Origin: Microbacteriaceae bacterium
Lineage (GTDB): Bacteria; Actinomycetota; Actinomycetes; Actinomycetales; Microbacteriaceae
Length of the DNA stretch: 64,000 bases
Assembly: GCA_031177985.1 (NCBI GenBank)
Contig: JAPSJW010000001.1
Span: 868,001-932,000, forward strand
Direction: 5' to 3'
Below, piece after piece: positions 49,683 to 58,131 of the stretch. The notes beneath the pieces are model-generated. The model ran no database searches. It was not told the DNA's origin and saw only the letters and a list, made by a program, of their open reading frames with translations. The position numbers were made by a program, and so were the translations under genes. Numbering within the stretch: the first letter of the stretch is position 1; each line of letters opens with the position of its first letter.

Positions 49683-51440
49683 TCACCCCTCGCGCGCCAC
49701 GGCGGGTTCGGTCGACATCCGCAGCGCTGCGACGAAGTCGCGGTAGAGCTCGTCGCCCGCGAGCAGCGAGGCGTGCGTGCCGCTCGACCGCAGGGCACCG
49801 TTCTCGAGCACGATGATCTGGTCGGCATCGACGACCGTCGACAGCCGGTGAGCGATCGTGACGACGGCCCCATAGCGCGCTACGTGGGCGATGACCTGCT
49901 GCACCGCGGCCTCGGTGATGCCGTCGAGCTGGGCGGTGGCCTCATCGAGCAGCAGCACCTCGGGCGTGCGCACCACCGCACGAGCGAGGGCGATGCGCTG
50001 CCGCTCGCCTCCCGACAGGCTGGTGCCGGCGACCGGCGTGTCGAGGCCCTCCGGCAGAGCACGGATGCTCGCGGCCAGTCGGACGGACTCGAGCGCTGCC
50101 CAGACCTCGTCGTCGCTCGCGTCGGGATGACGGAAGACGACGTTGTCCCGCACGGTGCCTGTCACGAGCGGGGTCTCCTGCTCGACGTACGCGACGCGTG
50201 AGCGCACGGCCGAGATGCTCAGCTCCTGGTAGTCGAAGCCGTTCAGCCGGATCGAGCCCGCTCGCGGCTCCACGAAGCGCAGGATCGCCGAGAAGGCCGT
50301 GGTCTTCCCCGCACCGGAGGGTCCCACGATCGCCGTGTGGCCTCGTGCGGGCACCGCGAACGACAGGTCTCTCACCGCGTCGCGCTCGGCGCCGTCGTAG
50401 CGCACGGTGACCCCGTCGAACTCGAGCACCGTCGCCGAGCGCTCGGTGACGTCGCCGCCGCGGTCGATGTCCTCCACCCGGATGGACTCCGTCTCGCGGA
50501 TGCGCGCGGCCGCAGCGATGCCCGCCTGCAGCTGCGAGACGTGGAAGGTGAGGGACGTGACCGGGTCGATCAGCTGGAAAACGTAGAGGAGGAAGGCCAC
50601 GAGCGTCGACACGGCGAGGTCGCCCGACGCCACTCGGATCGCGCCGAGGGCGAGGATGGCGATGATGGCGAGCTGGATACCGGTCCAGGCGATGGTGGAC
50701 GCCACGGTGGAGAGGACCGTCGCTCGCACACCGTGGCGGGCCGCGGCGCGTGCCTGGTCGAGCACGCGTTCCGCTTCGCGGCGTTCGGCCCCAGCGGACT
50801 TCACAGTGCGGATCGCGCGAAGTCCGTTCTCGAGCACGCCGCCGAGGTGCCCCACCGCATCCTGCACCTTCTTCTGCTCCCGGCCGACCGGCGGCATGAG
50901 CACGGCGACGAGGATCGCGATGACGACGATGGCCACCAGCGTGCTCGAGAGCAGCGGCAGGTCGAGCACGCCCATGAGCACGATCGTGCCGACGAGCGAG
51001 ATGACGCCGTTGATGATGTTGATGACCGTTGAGGAAGCCGCTTCACGCAGCAGCACCGTGTCGCTCGTGACGCGGGTGACGAGTTCGCCACTGGGTCGGA
51101 ACTGCAGGTCGGCGACCACTCCACCGAAGAAGCGTCGCACCAGTCCTTCGCGGGCGTCGAGCACGATCCGCTCGGCCACGCGACCGAGCAGCACGGATTG
51201 CACGAAGTAGATGACCGACCCGCCGACGAGGATCGCGAGGAGCACCGCGATGGGTTGGGAGAGGTCCACTCCCGCGCCGACGGTATCGAGCACCCATTTG
51301 GTCACGAGCGGCGTGGCGAGGCCGATCATGGTCGCGCCGAGGCCGAGGAGAAGCGCCCAGGCGAGCTTCGCGAGATGTGGGCGGGTGAAGCTGCCGAGGA
51401 CGCGGAGGTTAGATAGCCGAACGGGCTTCGGATCACTCAT
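49683..51440 (-). CDS. ABC exporter, fused permease and ATPase
   Basis: Multidrug- or lipid-type ABC half-transporter of 585 residues. A six-helix membrane domain (1-310) precedes the nucleotide-binding domain with Walker A GPSGAGKTT, Q-loop VEQETPLV, signature LSGGERQRIALARA, Walker B VLLLDEAT and the His switch TIAHRLS; all catalytic residues are present, so a homodimer is likely. ATG 51440 is used; a GTG at 51446 lies in the same frame. It is divergent from a tetR gene over a palindromic operator, so it is probably induced by a compound it exports. Confidence 0.93.
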   Translation of the reverse strand: MSDPKPVRLSNLRVLGSFTRPHLAKLAWALLLGLGATMIGLATPLVTKWVLDTVGAGVDLSQPIAVLLAILVGGSVIYFVQSVLLGRVAERIVLDAREGLVRRFFGGVVADLQFRPSGELVTRVTSDTVLLREAASSTVINIINGVISLVGTIVLMGVLDLPLLSSTLVAIVVIAILVAVLMPPVGREQKKVQDAVGHLGGVLENGLRAIRTVKSAGAERREAERVLDQARAAARHGVRATVLSTVASTIAWTGIQLAIIAILALGAIRVASGDLAVSTLVAFLLYVFQLIDPVTSLTFHVSQLQAGIAAAARIRETESIRVEDIDRGGDVTERSATVLEFDGVTVRYDGAERDAVRDLSFAVPARGHTAIVGPSGAGKTTAFSAILRFVEPRAGSIRLNGFDYQELSISAVRSRVAYVEQETPLVTGTVRDNVVFRHPDASDDEVWAALESVRLAASIRALPEGLDTPVAGTSLSGGERQRIALARAVVRTPEVLLLDEATAQLDGITEAAVQQVIAHVARYGAVVTIAHRLSTVVDADQIIVLENGALRSSGTHASLLAGDELYRDFVAALRMSTEPAVAREG

Positions 51441-51441
51441 G

Positions 51442-51470
51442 TCCACTAGTGGAGCACGAGTGTTCCACTA
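51442..51470. promoter_or_regulatory. TetR operator between ABC exporter and tetR
   Basis: The half-site TCCACTA/TAGTGGA occurs three times. TCCACTAGTGGA (51442-51453) is a perfect 12-base palindrome, and TAGTGGA (51447-51453) pairs with TCCACTA (51464-51470) around GCACGAGTGT, itself partly symmetric. It abuts the exporter start and lies 26 bases before the tetR start. Confidence 0.85.
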
Positions 51471-51495
51471 AGGTCAACAGTTGTATCGTCGGGAT

Positions 51496-52074
51496 ATGGC
51501 TGACGAACGCGGCGCTCGGGCGCGCACCCGACGCGCGATCCTCGATGCGGCCATCCGTCGCCTGGCCGATACGCCGAACTGCGCCCTCTCCGAGATCGCC
51601 GATGACGCCGGCGTGGGTCGCACGACCCTGCACCGCTACTTTCCGGAGCGCGCCGACCTGATCGATGCGGTGCGGGTCGAGAGCGTCGAGCGGATGCGCG
51701 CGGCGACGGCACGCGCCAGGCTCGGCGAGGGGTCGGCTCTCGAGGCGCTCGAACGACTCGCCTCGTCGTACCTCGACGAGGGCGACCTGCTCACCTACCT
51801 GTTCTTCCACGCGGAGTTCGCCGATGAGGCCTTCTGGGAGCAGCTCGAGCACGAGGACGAGACGCTGATCACCACGATCACCCGCGGGCAGGCTTCGGGT
51901 GAGCTCGACGCCTCGTTCCGTCCGGACTGGATCAGCAACGTGTTGTTCTCTCTGCTGTACTCCGCCCTCTCGTCGGTGCGGGAAGGAACGCTCACCCGTG
52001 GGGAGGCATCGCGGCTCATCGGCGCGACCCTGCGCGGAGGTGTCGCCGCTCGCCCGACGGCTTCCCCGCGCTGA
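51496..52074 (+). CDS. TetR family transcriptional regulator (1)
   Basis: Repressor of 192 residues. The helix-turn-helix is CALSEIADDAGVGRTTLHRYFPERADL near residues 28-54, and the C-terminal ligand domain is the usual helical bundle. ATG 51496 follows the operator closely and no strong ribosome binding site is seen. It is divergent from the ABC exporter, which is its probable target together with itself. Confidence 0.92.
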   Translation: MADERGARARTRRAILDAAIRRLADTPNCALSEIADDAGVGRTTLHRYFPERADLIDAVRVESVERMRAATARARLGEGSALEALERLASSYLDEGDLLTYLFFHAEFADEAFWEQLEHEDETLITTITRGQASGELDASFRPDWISNVLFSLLYSALSSVREGTLTRGEASRLIGATLRGGVAARPTASPR

Positions 52075-52119
52075 CAGGCGTGATATAACGTCACCATCGG
52101 GCGAGAGGCGGGATACGCG

Positions 52120-52482
52120 GTGCGACGAGGCGTCATCAGCCGGGCGGCCCCCATCCTGACTCTCGCGACCGCGACCGCGCTGATCGGATGCACGGCCGAG
52201 GATCCGCGGGGCACGGTGTTTCCCGACGTGCCGACTGCCACGCCCGTGCCGCAGGAGTACTACGTCGAGTTCGCACCGGGCGAGCGCGACCTGTGCGACG
52301 ACCCCCCGATCAGCGAGCACATCGCTGAGGTAGTGGCGAGCACCGAAGCCGGCAGTGTTCTGGCCCGCCCCCAGGACCTCGAGGGAGTGATTGGCGCTGA
52401 CCCGAAGGGCCAGTACGAGAGATGGCAGCAGCTCTCGGACGAGGATCGGATCTTCCACCTCTGCTTGGACTGGCTCCACTAG
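52120..52482 (+). CDS. Small lipoprotein, unknown function
   Basis: A 120-residue exported protein with signal peptide and lipobox LIGC (Cys24). The mature part has two cysteines (in RDLCDDPP and FHLCLDWLH) that may form a disulfide. Starts on GTG 52120, 45 bases after the tetR stop, so it may be co-transcribed. No family recognised. Confidence 0.75.
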   Translation: MRRGVISRAAPILTLATATALIGCTAEDPRGTVFPDVPTATPVPQEYYVEFAPGERDLCDDPPISEHIAEVVASTEAGSVLARPQDLEGVIGADPKGQYERWQQLSDEDRIFHLCLDWLH

Positions 52483-52512
52483 CGGATCGCGAGGCGCCGC
52501 CGGCCGGCTGCG

Positions 52513-53055
52513 CTACCGCAGCACGCGATAGCGCAGGTGCGCCTCGCCGGCGAAACCCGGCGTCTCCACGCGCTTGAGGTCGACGCGCTGTCCCAGGCCT
52601 GCGAACAGCGAGATGCCGTCGCCGAGCAGCAGCGGCACCACGTCCAGGTGGATCTCGTCGACGAGCCCGAGCTGCAGGCACTGCCGTGAGATGCTGCCGC
52701 CCAGCAGGCTGACCCACCTGTCTCCCGCCGCTTCCTTCGCCATCTCCACCGCCCGGGCAATGTCGTCCACCACGAACGTGTAGGTCGTTCCTTTCCTCTC
52801 GACCGGCTCCCGCTCCTCGTGGGTCATGAGGTACACCGGCACCTGGAGTGCGCCGCCGTAGGGCTCTTCCCCGTCCTCGACCGTCGCGGTCTTGTTCGCC
52901 CCGCCGACCACCGCGCCGATGTTGGTCATCACCTTCTTCACGACCTCCTCGTCCTCGGGCACCGTGGGGATGTCGAACATCCAATCCACGCCTCCTTCCG
53001 CATCCGCCATGAACCCGTCGAGGGTCACCGTCGCGTGGATGAACACGGTCGCCAT
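52513..53055 (-). CDS. RibD C-terminal / dihydrofolate reductase-like protein
   Basis: NADPH-dependent reductase fold (PF01872) of 180 residues. VTLDGFMAD near the start, LLGGSISRQCLQLGLVDEIHLDVVPLLLGDG in the second half are diagnostic. It is neither FolA nor the bifunctional RibD; its substrate is unknown. AAGGAGCA gives a good ribosome binding site for ATG 53055. It is divergent from a tetR gene across two palindromic operators, so expression is probably induced by a ligand of that regulator. Confidence 0.9.
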   Translation of the reverse strand: MATVFIHATVTLDGFMADAEGGVDWMFDIPTVPEDEEVVKKVMTNIGAVVGGANKTATVEDGEEPYGGALQVPVYLMTHEEREPVERKGTTYTFVVDDIARAVEMAKEAAGDRWVSLLGGSISRQCLQLGLVDEIHLDVVPLLLGDGISLFAGLGQRVDLKRVETPGFAGEAHLRYRVLR

Positions 53056-53080
53056 CGTCCTGCTCCTTCGATCGTCTAGA

Positions 53081-53100
53081 GGCGAGTCGGCTGACTCACC
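53081..53100. promoter_or_regulatory. TetR operator, site 1
   Basis: GGCGAGTC (53081-53088) and GACTCACC (53093-53100) pair 7 of 8 around a 4-base centre, 26 bases before the reductase start. Same motif as site 2. Confidence 0.75.
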
Positions 53101-53125
53101 TCTGATCAGGATGGCGCCTCCCGCG

Positions 53126-53147
53126 AGGTGAGTCAAGCGACTCACCT
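53126..53147. promoter_or_regulatory. TetR operator, site 2
   Basis: Perfect 9-base arms AGGTGAGTC (53126-53134) and GACTCACCT (53139-53147) around AAGC, ending 18 bases before the tetR start. Its centre is 46 bases from that of site 1. Confidence 0.85.
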
Positions 53148-53165
53148 TCATGGGATACTGCTGAG

Positions 53166-53807
53166 ATGGCTCGCGCGCTCTCCGCCTATCACCAGCAGGT
53201 GGCGACCCGGAACCGAGAGGCGATCCTGGACGCCGCTGCCGCCCTCTTCCTCGAGTCCGGGTACGACAGGACGTCGCTCGCGCGCATCGCCGAGAACGCC
53301 CGAGTCTCGAAGGCGACGCTCTTCAAGCAGTTCCCCTCGAAGGCGGCGCTGTTCGAGGCGACCGTGCTCGCGGCTGGGGGTGCCCCTGACGGCGAGCTGC
53401 CCGATCCGCCCTCTCATGACTTCATCGCAGGGCTAGTGCATCTCGGCCGCGCCTATGCCGATCTCCTCGACCGCCCCAGAATCCGAGGTCTTCTGCGCAC
53501 GATCATCGCCGAGGCCCCGCGCTTCCCCGAGCTGCGCGAGCGCACGTTCGACTTCGGCACCCTTCCGGTGCTGCAGGCTCTGCGGCGGTACTTGCACGAT
53601 GCGGATGCGGCGGGCGCGGCCGATATCGACGATCTCGAGGTCGCGACGACGCAGTTCCTCGGGATGATCGCATCCGCGGTCTTCTGGCCGCGCCTCGTGC
53701 ACGGCACCTGGTCCATCACCGAGGAGGAGCGGCTCCGGGCGATAGAGGAGGCGGCGCGGACGATCGCGGCGCGCTACGTCGGCTCAGCGCGGTCCGCATC
53801 GCGTTAG
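53166..53807 (+). CDS. TetR family transcriptional regulator (2)
   Basis: Repressor of 213 residues. The helix-turn-helix is TSLARIAENARVSKATLFKQFPSKAALFEATV (about 37-68); the C-terminal part matches the AcrR/TetR_C type with FDFGTLPVLQALRRYL and ATTQFLGMIASAVFWPRLV. Autoregulation and control of the divergent reductase gene are inferred from the two operators between them. Confidence 0.92.
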   Translation: MARALSAYHQQVATRNREAILDAAAALFLESGYDRTSLARIAENARVSKATLFKQFPSKAALFEATVLAAGGAPDGELPDPPSHDFIAGLVHLGRAYADLLDRPRIRGLLRTIIAEAPRFPELRERTFDFGTLPVLQALRRYLHDADAAGAADIDDLEVATTQFLGMIASAVFWPRLVHGTWSITEEERLRAIEEAARTIAARYVGSARSASR

Positions 53808-53887
53808 TCCGCATCGCGAACCCGAGTTCGTCTTGGTCAACGAAGCGTGAGGTACAGGCCTGCGAGCGGGGTGCCCACAAGACCGCC

Positions 53888-54355
53888 TCACCGGTCTCTG
53901 TCGATCATCACTGTGGCGGCATAACTGGCACACGAGGCCGACGACCGCCCCTCGGTGGATGCCTGCGCAAGCGCATACCCGGGACACCAATCGACGACTT
54001 CCCAGTTGACGAGGAACACCGTGGCCCTGCCGTCGGGGAACACGGACGGCACCTCCACCTCGCTCTGAAACGCGCCATCGGGAGCCAGCTCTGCGGTGAA
54101 GTCGATCGCGGAACTACGAGCGCTGTTGCTCTGCAGTCGCAACTCGAAGACGGTGTCATCGGGAAGAAGAAGCGGGCAGTCCACGGGCCGCGCCGAGACC
54201 GTGATCACTTCGCCTGGGCTCACTAGGTCGGGCGTGACGGACATCCGGGCTGGAACGCAGCCTGGCTCCGGCGGCTCAGGGGAGGAGGTGGAGCAGGCGC
54301 TGAGTGCGACAACGGCCGTGGCCGCTGCTAACGTCCCGCTCCGGCACCATCGCAT
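53888..54355 (-). CDS. Small exported lipoprotein, unknown function
   Basis: A 155-residue protein with signal peptide and lipobox LSAC (Cys24). The mature domain is beta-rich and contains SPGEVITVSARPVDCPLLL, with four further cysteines (PGC, DCP, WCPG, SCAS) that could form two disulfides. ATG 54355 is the only start that gives a complete signal peptide. Family unknown. Confidence 0.75.
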   Translation of the reverse strand: MRWCRSGTLAAATAVVALSACSTSSPEPPEPGCVPARMSVTPDLVSPGEVITVSARPVDCPLLLPDDTVFELRLQSNSARSSAIDFTAELAPDGAFQSEVEVPSVFPDGRATVFLVNWEVVDWCPGYALAQASTEGRSSASCASYAATVMIDRDR

Positions 54356-54468
54356 GAGGATGACGCTAGACCGCGCCCCCAGCGGCCCGCGTCTCGGTTT
54401 CGCCACGTCTGGGCCGCGGCGCGCTCCTGTCGGGCGCAGCAGGGGCGCCTTCCAGTCCGTACCGCCGG

Positions 54469-54795
54469 TCACGCCCTCCGGAAGACGTAGAACCCCATCA
54501 TCGCCCCGCGGTTCACGATGCCCTCGCCGGTGCCGAAGATGCGGGCAGAGGAGGACCCGCCCGTCTCGACGAAGCTGTAGCCGGCGTGCTCGAGGCGCCA
54601 GCCCATCCGCTCCACCTGGTCGAGCAGCCAGCCGACGGCCGGGTCGGAGGAGAGGGCGTTCTCGGAGCTTCCCCACGACGACGGGGCGCCGGTGAGGTAG
54701 CCGACCTCTACCTGCAGCTGCAGCAGGCCGTCACCACGGTCGTACGCCGACCTGGCTACTCCCAGCACGTAATCGCTCTGCTCCTGAGTCGGCAT
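54469..54795 (-). CDS. Conserved hypothetical protein
   Basis: A 108-residue soluble protein without membrane segments. It begins MPTQEQSDYVLGVARSAYDRGDGLL and has a central WLLDQVERMGWRLEHAGYSFVETG block. No family recognised. It starts nine bases after the glucosylglycerate-hydrolase-like gene in the same direction and so probably shares its transcript. Confidence 0.72.
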   Translation of the reverse strand: MPTQEQSDYVLGVARSAYDRGDGLLQLQVEVGYLTGAPSSWGSSENALSSDPAVGWLLDQVERMGWRLEHAGYSFVETGGSSSARIFGTGEGIVNRGAMMGFYVFRRA

Positions 54796-54804
54796 GGGTC
54801 GAGG

Positions 54805-56136
54805 CTAGCGCCAGTCGCGCCCCAGGATCAGGTCGAGCGCTGCAGCCGCCGTCCACGATTGGTGGAACGAGCCGAGCGGCTCCCCGGTCAGCGGCTCGTA
54901 GTACTCGGCGAGCGACCCATCCCGCAGCTGGTCGACGGATGCGCTGCGCATCGGTTCGGCGAGGTCCAGTCCGCGAAGCTGCAGCGCCCAGGCGAAGAAC
55001 CAGTTCATGACCGGCCAGCTCGGTCCGCGCCAGTAGGTGCGAGCACGGAAGTCGGGGGAGTCGGGGCTCGTGGTGGGGAGCACAGCGTGGGCGAGGCGAG
55101 CGTCCGCCAGCCACGAGGCGAGCAGGTCGAGCATGCGACGTTCGGCGAGCGGATCCAGTCCGCCGCAGATGAGCGGCGCGAAGCCCGCGATCGTCGCCGC
55201 GCGGATGCCGTCGCCCGTGCGCTCGTCGACGTCGAGGGCGAGCCCGACCGACGGGTCGACGCGTGAGGCGACGCCCGATCGGAAGAGGCGAGCGAGCGAC
55301 CGCAGCTCGGCAGCTTCCGGCGCCCCGAGAGAGTCGGCCAGGCGCGCGAGCGACTCGTTGGCGGCGGCGAACACCGCCGACATGAACACGTCGGATGCGC
55401 GGAAGCTCACCGTCGTCCGGGCGGCCGCATCCGCGTAGCCGACCCGCTTCAGCTCCTCGACGAGCCAGAGGTAGCGGTTGTACTCGACGTTGGTCGGCCG
55501 CTGCGACGCATCCGTCACGATCGCGGTGTCGCGGCGCTCGTATGGCGGCAGGTCGTCGCCGACGACGACCCCGCGGTAGACCGAATCCCAGCGGGGCGAG
55601 TTGTCCATCCCACTTTCCCAGCCGTGGTAGATCGTGAGCAGGCCACGGCCGTGGGGGTCCCGCTCGCGGGCGAGGTAGCGGTGCCAGGCGAGCAGGCGCG
55701 GGTAGATGCGCGGCAGCCACTCCTCAGCGGCCGTCCGTGCGGCGCCGCCCTTCGCGCGTGCGATGGAGAGGATGCGCTCGACCGCGAGCGCGTGCACCGG
55801 CGGCTGGCAAATGCCGCTCGTCTGCGGCGAGCGTGGTGCGGCAGGGGAGGAGGCGGCGGACGCCCACCGCTCCGGTCCCGGGAAGTAACCGCTCTCATCG
55901 GGGTCGAACACGATGTGCGGGATCATGCCGGTCGACCACTGGCCGGCGAAGAGCGAATCGAGCTCGATGCAGGCCCTGCGCACGTCCAGGTGTGCGAGGC
56001 CCACCGCGACGAAGGCGGCGTCCCAGCTCCATTGGTGGGGGTACAGGTTCGGCGCGGCGCGGGTCGAGAGCTCGTCGCCGTTGCCGGCGAGCACGTAGGC
56101 GGCGTGGGCGACGACCTCGGCATCCGTGAAGGTCAC
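54805..56136 (-). CDS. GH63 glucosylglycerate/mannosylglycerate hydrolase-like protein
   Basis: An (alpha/alpha)6-barrel hydrolase of 443 residues. AAPNLYPHQWSWDAAFVAVGLAH, STGMIPHIVFDP, ICQPPVHA, GWESGMDNSPRWDSV, TYWRGPSWPVMNWFF and SFHQSWTAAAALDL match the actinobacterial GH63 enzymes that release glycerate from glucosyl- or mannosylglycerate; the WESGMDNSPRWD and the later Glu/Asp positions hold the catalytic acids. GTG 56136 overlaps the stop of the upstream isomerase (GTGA). No signal peptide, so it acts in the cytosol on a solute taken up by the adjacent importer. Glucosyl versus mannosyl cannot be told apart. Confidence 0.87.
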   Translation of the reverse strand: MTFTDAEVVAHAAYVLAGNGDELSTRAAPNLYPHQWSWDAAFVAVGLAHLDVRRACIELDSLFAGQWSTGMIPHIVFDPDESGYFPGPERWASAASSPAAPRSPQTSGICQPPVHALAVERILSIARAKGGAARTAAEEWLPRIYPRLLAWHRYLARERDPHGRGLLTIYHGWESGMDNSPRWDSVYRGVVVGDDLPPYERRDTAIVTDASQRPTNVEYNRYLWLVEELKRVGYADAAARTTVSFRASDVFMSAVFAAANESLARLADSLGAPEAAELRSLARLFRSGVASRVDPSVGLALDVDERTGDGIRAATIAGFAPLICGGLDPLAERRMLDLLASWLADARLAHAVLPTTSPDSPDFRARTYWRGPSWPVMNWFFAWALQLRGLDLAEPMRSASVDQLRDGSLAEYYEPLTGEPLGSFHQSWTAAAALDLILGRDWR

Positions 56137-56927
56137 GAGAAGCTCCGCACGAAGGCCACGGATGCCGGAAGGGCCACCTCGGGCGGCCCGCTCAGTCGGC
56201 ACTCCCACGCGTAGAAGCGGTCGTAGCTGAGCTCGTCGAGGGTGCGGAAGAACAGCGCCCAGTCGAAGTGGCCCTGCCCGGGCTCCAGCCGGTTGCTGTC
56301 GCTCAGCTGCACATGGCGGAGCCGGGCCCGGTTGTCGCGCAGGGACGCGGCGACATCCGCCTCCTCGATGTTCATGTGGTAGCTGTCGGCGCAGACCCCG
56401 ATCGAGTCAAGTCGGAGCTCGTCGCCGATCGACGCGGCAGTGGCGATCGTGTTGACGAGGTAGTCCTCGTAGCGGTTGAGCGGCTCGATCAGCAGCTCGA
56501 CGCCCAGCGACGCTGCATGCCGTCCGAGCTCGCCGAAGCCTTCGAGCAGCGCCGAGTGGTCGTCCTCCTCCGAGCGCGGCGGGATGAACGGCGGCAGTCG
56601 GCGCGAGAAGAGCCCCCAGGAGGCGGGCGTGACGGCGCCGTACCCGCCGAGCTCGGCGACGATGTCCAGCTGCGACCTGAGCTGGTCGAGGGCGTTCCGC
56701 CGCTTAGCCGGGTCGAAGTCGCCGAGGAAGTGATCCATCTCGACGCACACGGTAGGGAACACTGCGCCTTGGGCACGCGCTTCGCGCAGGTGAGGCAGCC
56801 GGTTGCGCAGCTCGTACCCGTCGCGACCCCGCAGCTCGATGCCGTCGAATCCCCAGTTCTGGGCTACCCGCCACTTCTCGGCCATGGTGTCGCCTGGAAG
56901 GTACTGCTCCTGCACGGCGAGTTTCAT
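56133..56927 (-). CDS. Sugar phosphate isomerase/epimerase (AP-endonuclease-2 fold)
   Basis: A 264-residue TIM-barrel protein of the xylose-isomerase-like family. NWGFDGIELRGRDGYELRN, VELLIEPLNRYEDYLVNTIATA, GVCADSYHMNIEEADVAASLR and HVQLSDSNRLEPGQGHFDW carry the metal-binding Glu, Asp and His residues of the fold. The ATG overlaps the stop of the MDR gene (ATGA) and its stop overlaps the GH63 start. It probably epimerises or isomerises the released sugar or a keto-sugar made by the MDR dehydrogenase. Confidence 0.9.
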   Translation of the reverse strand: MKLAVQEQYLPGDTMAEKWRVAQNWGFDGIELRGRDGYELRNRLPHLREARAQGAVFPTVCVEMDHFLGDFDPAKRRNALDQLRSQLDIVAELGGYGAVTPASWGLFSRRLPPFIPPRSEEDDHSALLEGFGELGRHAASLGVELLIEPLNRYEDYLVNTIATAASIGDELRLDSIGVCADSYHMNIEEADVAASLRDNRARLRHVQLSDSNRLEPGQGHFDWALFFRTLDELSYDRFYAWECRLSGPPEVALPASVAFVRSFS

Positions 56928-57997
56928 CGCAAGCGCTCCTCTTCGGTCCGGAAGTCGAGCACGACCTGCAGGGCCTCCGACGGGCTCTCGTCGAGCAGGC
57001 GGTAGGCGGATGGCGCCTGGTCGACGGGCACGAGGTGCGAGACCAGCGGATGCACGTCGAGCCTTCCGTCGGCGAGCAGCGCGACGACGGTCTCCTGCAG
57101 CCGGTCGCGGGTCCACCGCTCGGCGAGCTCGGTCGGCACGCCGCCGATCTGCGAGCCGATGATCTGCACCCGGTTGTGGTGGAACTCCTCGCCGAGCCGG
57201 AGGCCGATCCCGTCGCCCTGGTAGAAGCCGCTGGCCACGACGCGGGCACCCGGACTCACGGTGCGGATCGCCTCGTGCAGCGCGCGGTAGGAGCCGCTGA
57301 TGTCGATGGCGGCGTCGAGGCCGTGCGGATGCAGCGCCTTGATCTGCTCGGCGACTCGACCCTGCGTCGCATCGAAGGTCGCTGCCGCGCCGAGCGCCGA
57401 CGCGAGCTCGAGGCGCGAGGGGATGGCGTCGACCGCGAGCACGGTCGCGCCCGACAGGGCCGCGAGCCGGGTCGCGAGCAGCCCGATCACACCCTGGCCG
57501 AAGATCGCGACGGTGTCGCCCAGCTGCAGTCTCGCGGCGAGCACGGCGTTGAGCGCGATCGCGCCGACTCTCGCGAAGGTGCCGCTGACGGCATCCGTCG
57601 TGGGAGGGAGGACGTGGCTGGCGAGCGCTGCCGCCGGCAGCACTCCCTCGCTGCGGTGACCCCAGATGCCGTAGACGAGGTCGCCGACGGTGAGTCCGGT
57701 GACGTCGGAGCCGACCTCGGACACCAGCCCCGACTCGCTGTAACCCCAGCCCTCGAGCGGGTACTCGAAGGTCGTCTCGCCTTCGTCGAACAGGCGACTC
57801 TCGGCATCCCAATGCTTCGTGAGGTAGGGGTTCGAGCCGCGGTAGGCGGTCAGCTCGGTGCCGGCGGATATCCCCGAGAACAGCGTGCGCACCCGCACCT
57901 CATCCGGCTGCAGCGGCTTCCGCGGGTAGGCGACGACGTCCACCTCATGAGGTGCGACGAAGCGCACGACCCGCGGATCCTCCTCGACGTCCGGCAC
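56924..57997 (-). CDS. MDR-type zinc-binding dehydrogenase
   Basis: Medium-chain dehydrogenase/reductase of 357 residues. FSGISAGTELTAYRG belongs to the subfamily without the structural-zinc cysteine loop; the NAD-binding Rossmann core is VAIFGQGVIGLLATRLAA. The start is GTG 57997 with GGAGAAT as ribosome binding site. It is the first gene of the leftward unit and lies 45 bases from the tandem operator. Oxidation of a sugar or sugar alcohol linked to the GH63 product is inferred. Confidence 0.87.
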   Translation of the reverse strand: MPDVEEDPRVVRFVAPHEVDVVAYPRKPLQPDEVRVRTLFSGISAGTELTAYRGSNPYLTKHWDAESRLFDEGETTFEYPLEGWGYSESGLVSEVGSDVTGLTVGDLVYGIWGHRSEGVLPAAALASHVLPPTTDAVSGTFARVGAIALNAVLAARLQLGDTVAIFGQGVIGLLATRLAALSGATVLAVDAIPSRLELASALGAAATFDATQGRVAEQIKALHPHGLDAAIDISGSYRALHEAIRTVSPGARVVASGFYQGDGIGLRLGEEFHHNRVQIIGSQIGGVPTELAERWTRDRLQETVVALLADGRLDVHPLVSHLVPVDQAPSAYRLLDESPSEALQVVLDFRTEEERLR

Positions 57998-58042
57998 TCG
58001 ATTCTCCTCTCCGTTGAGCGAGCGCAGGTGACCCGTTGCCCT

Positions 58043-58086
58043 TTATGCCTAATCGTAGGCATAATCTGTCGTACCGGTAGTCATAA
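58043..58086. promoter_or_regulatory. Tandem operator and promoter of the divergent sugar genes
   Basis: Site 1 has perfect 9-base arms TTATGCCTA (58043-58051) and TAGGCATAA (58056-58064) around ATCG. Site 2 follows immediately (58065-58086); its right half TAGTCATAA matches 8 of 9 and its left half is degenerate. Centres are 22 bases apart, on one face of the helix. A rightward promoter TTGCCC (58036-58041) to CATAAT (58060-58065) with an 18-base spacer overlaps site 1. The ROK protein at 61436 is the likely ligand-responsive repressor. Confidence 0.8.
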
Positions 58087-58131
58087 ACGCAACCGGACAC
58101 AGCATCCGGCGATTGCAAAGGAGCAATGAGC

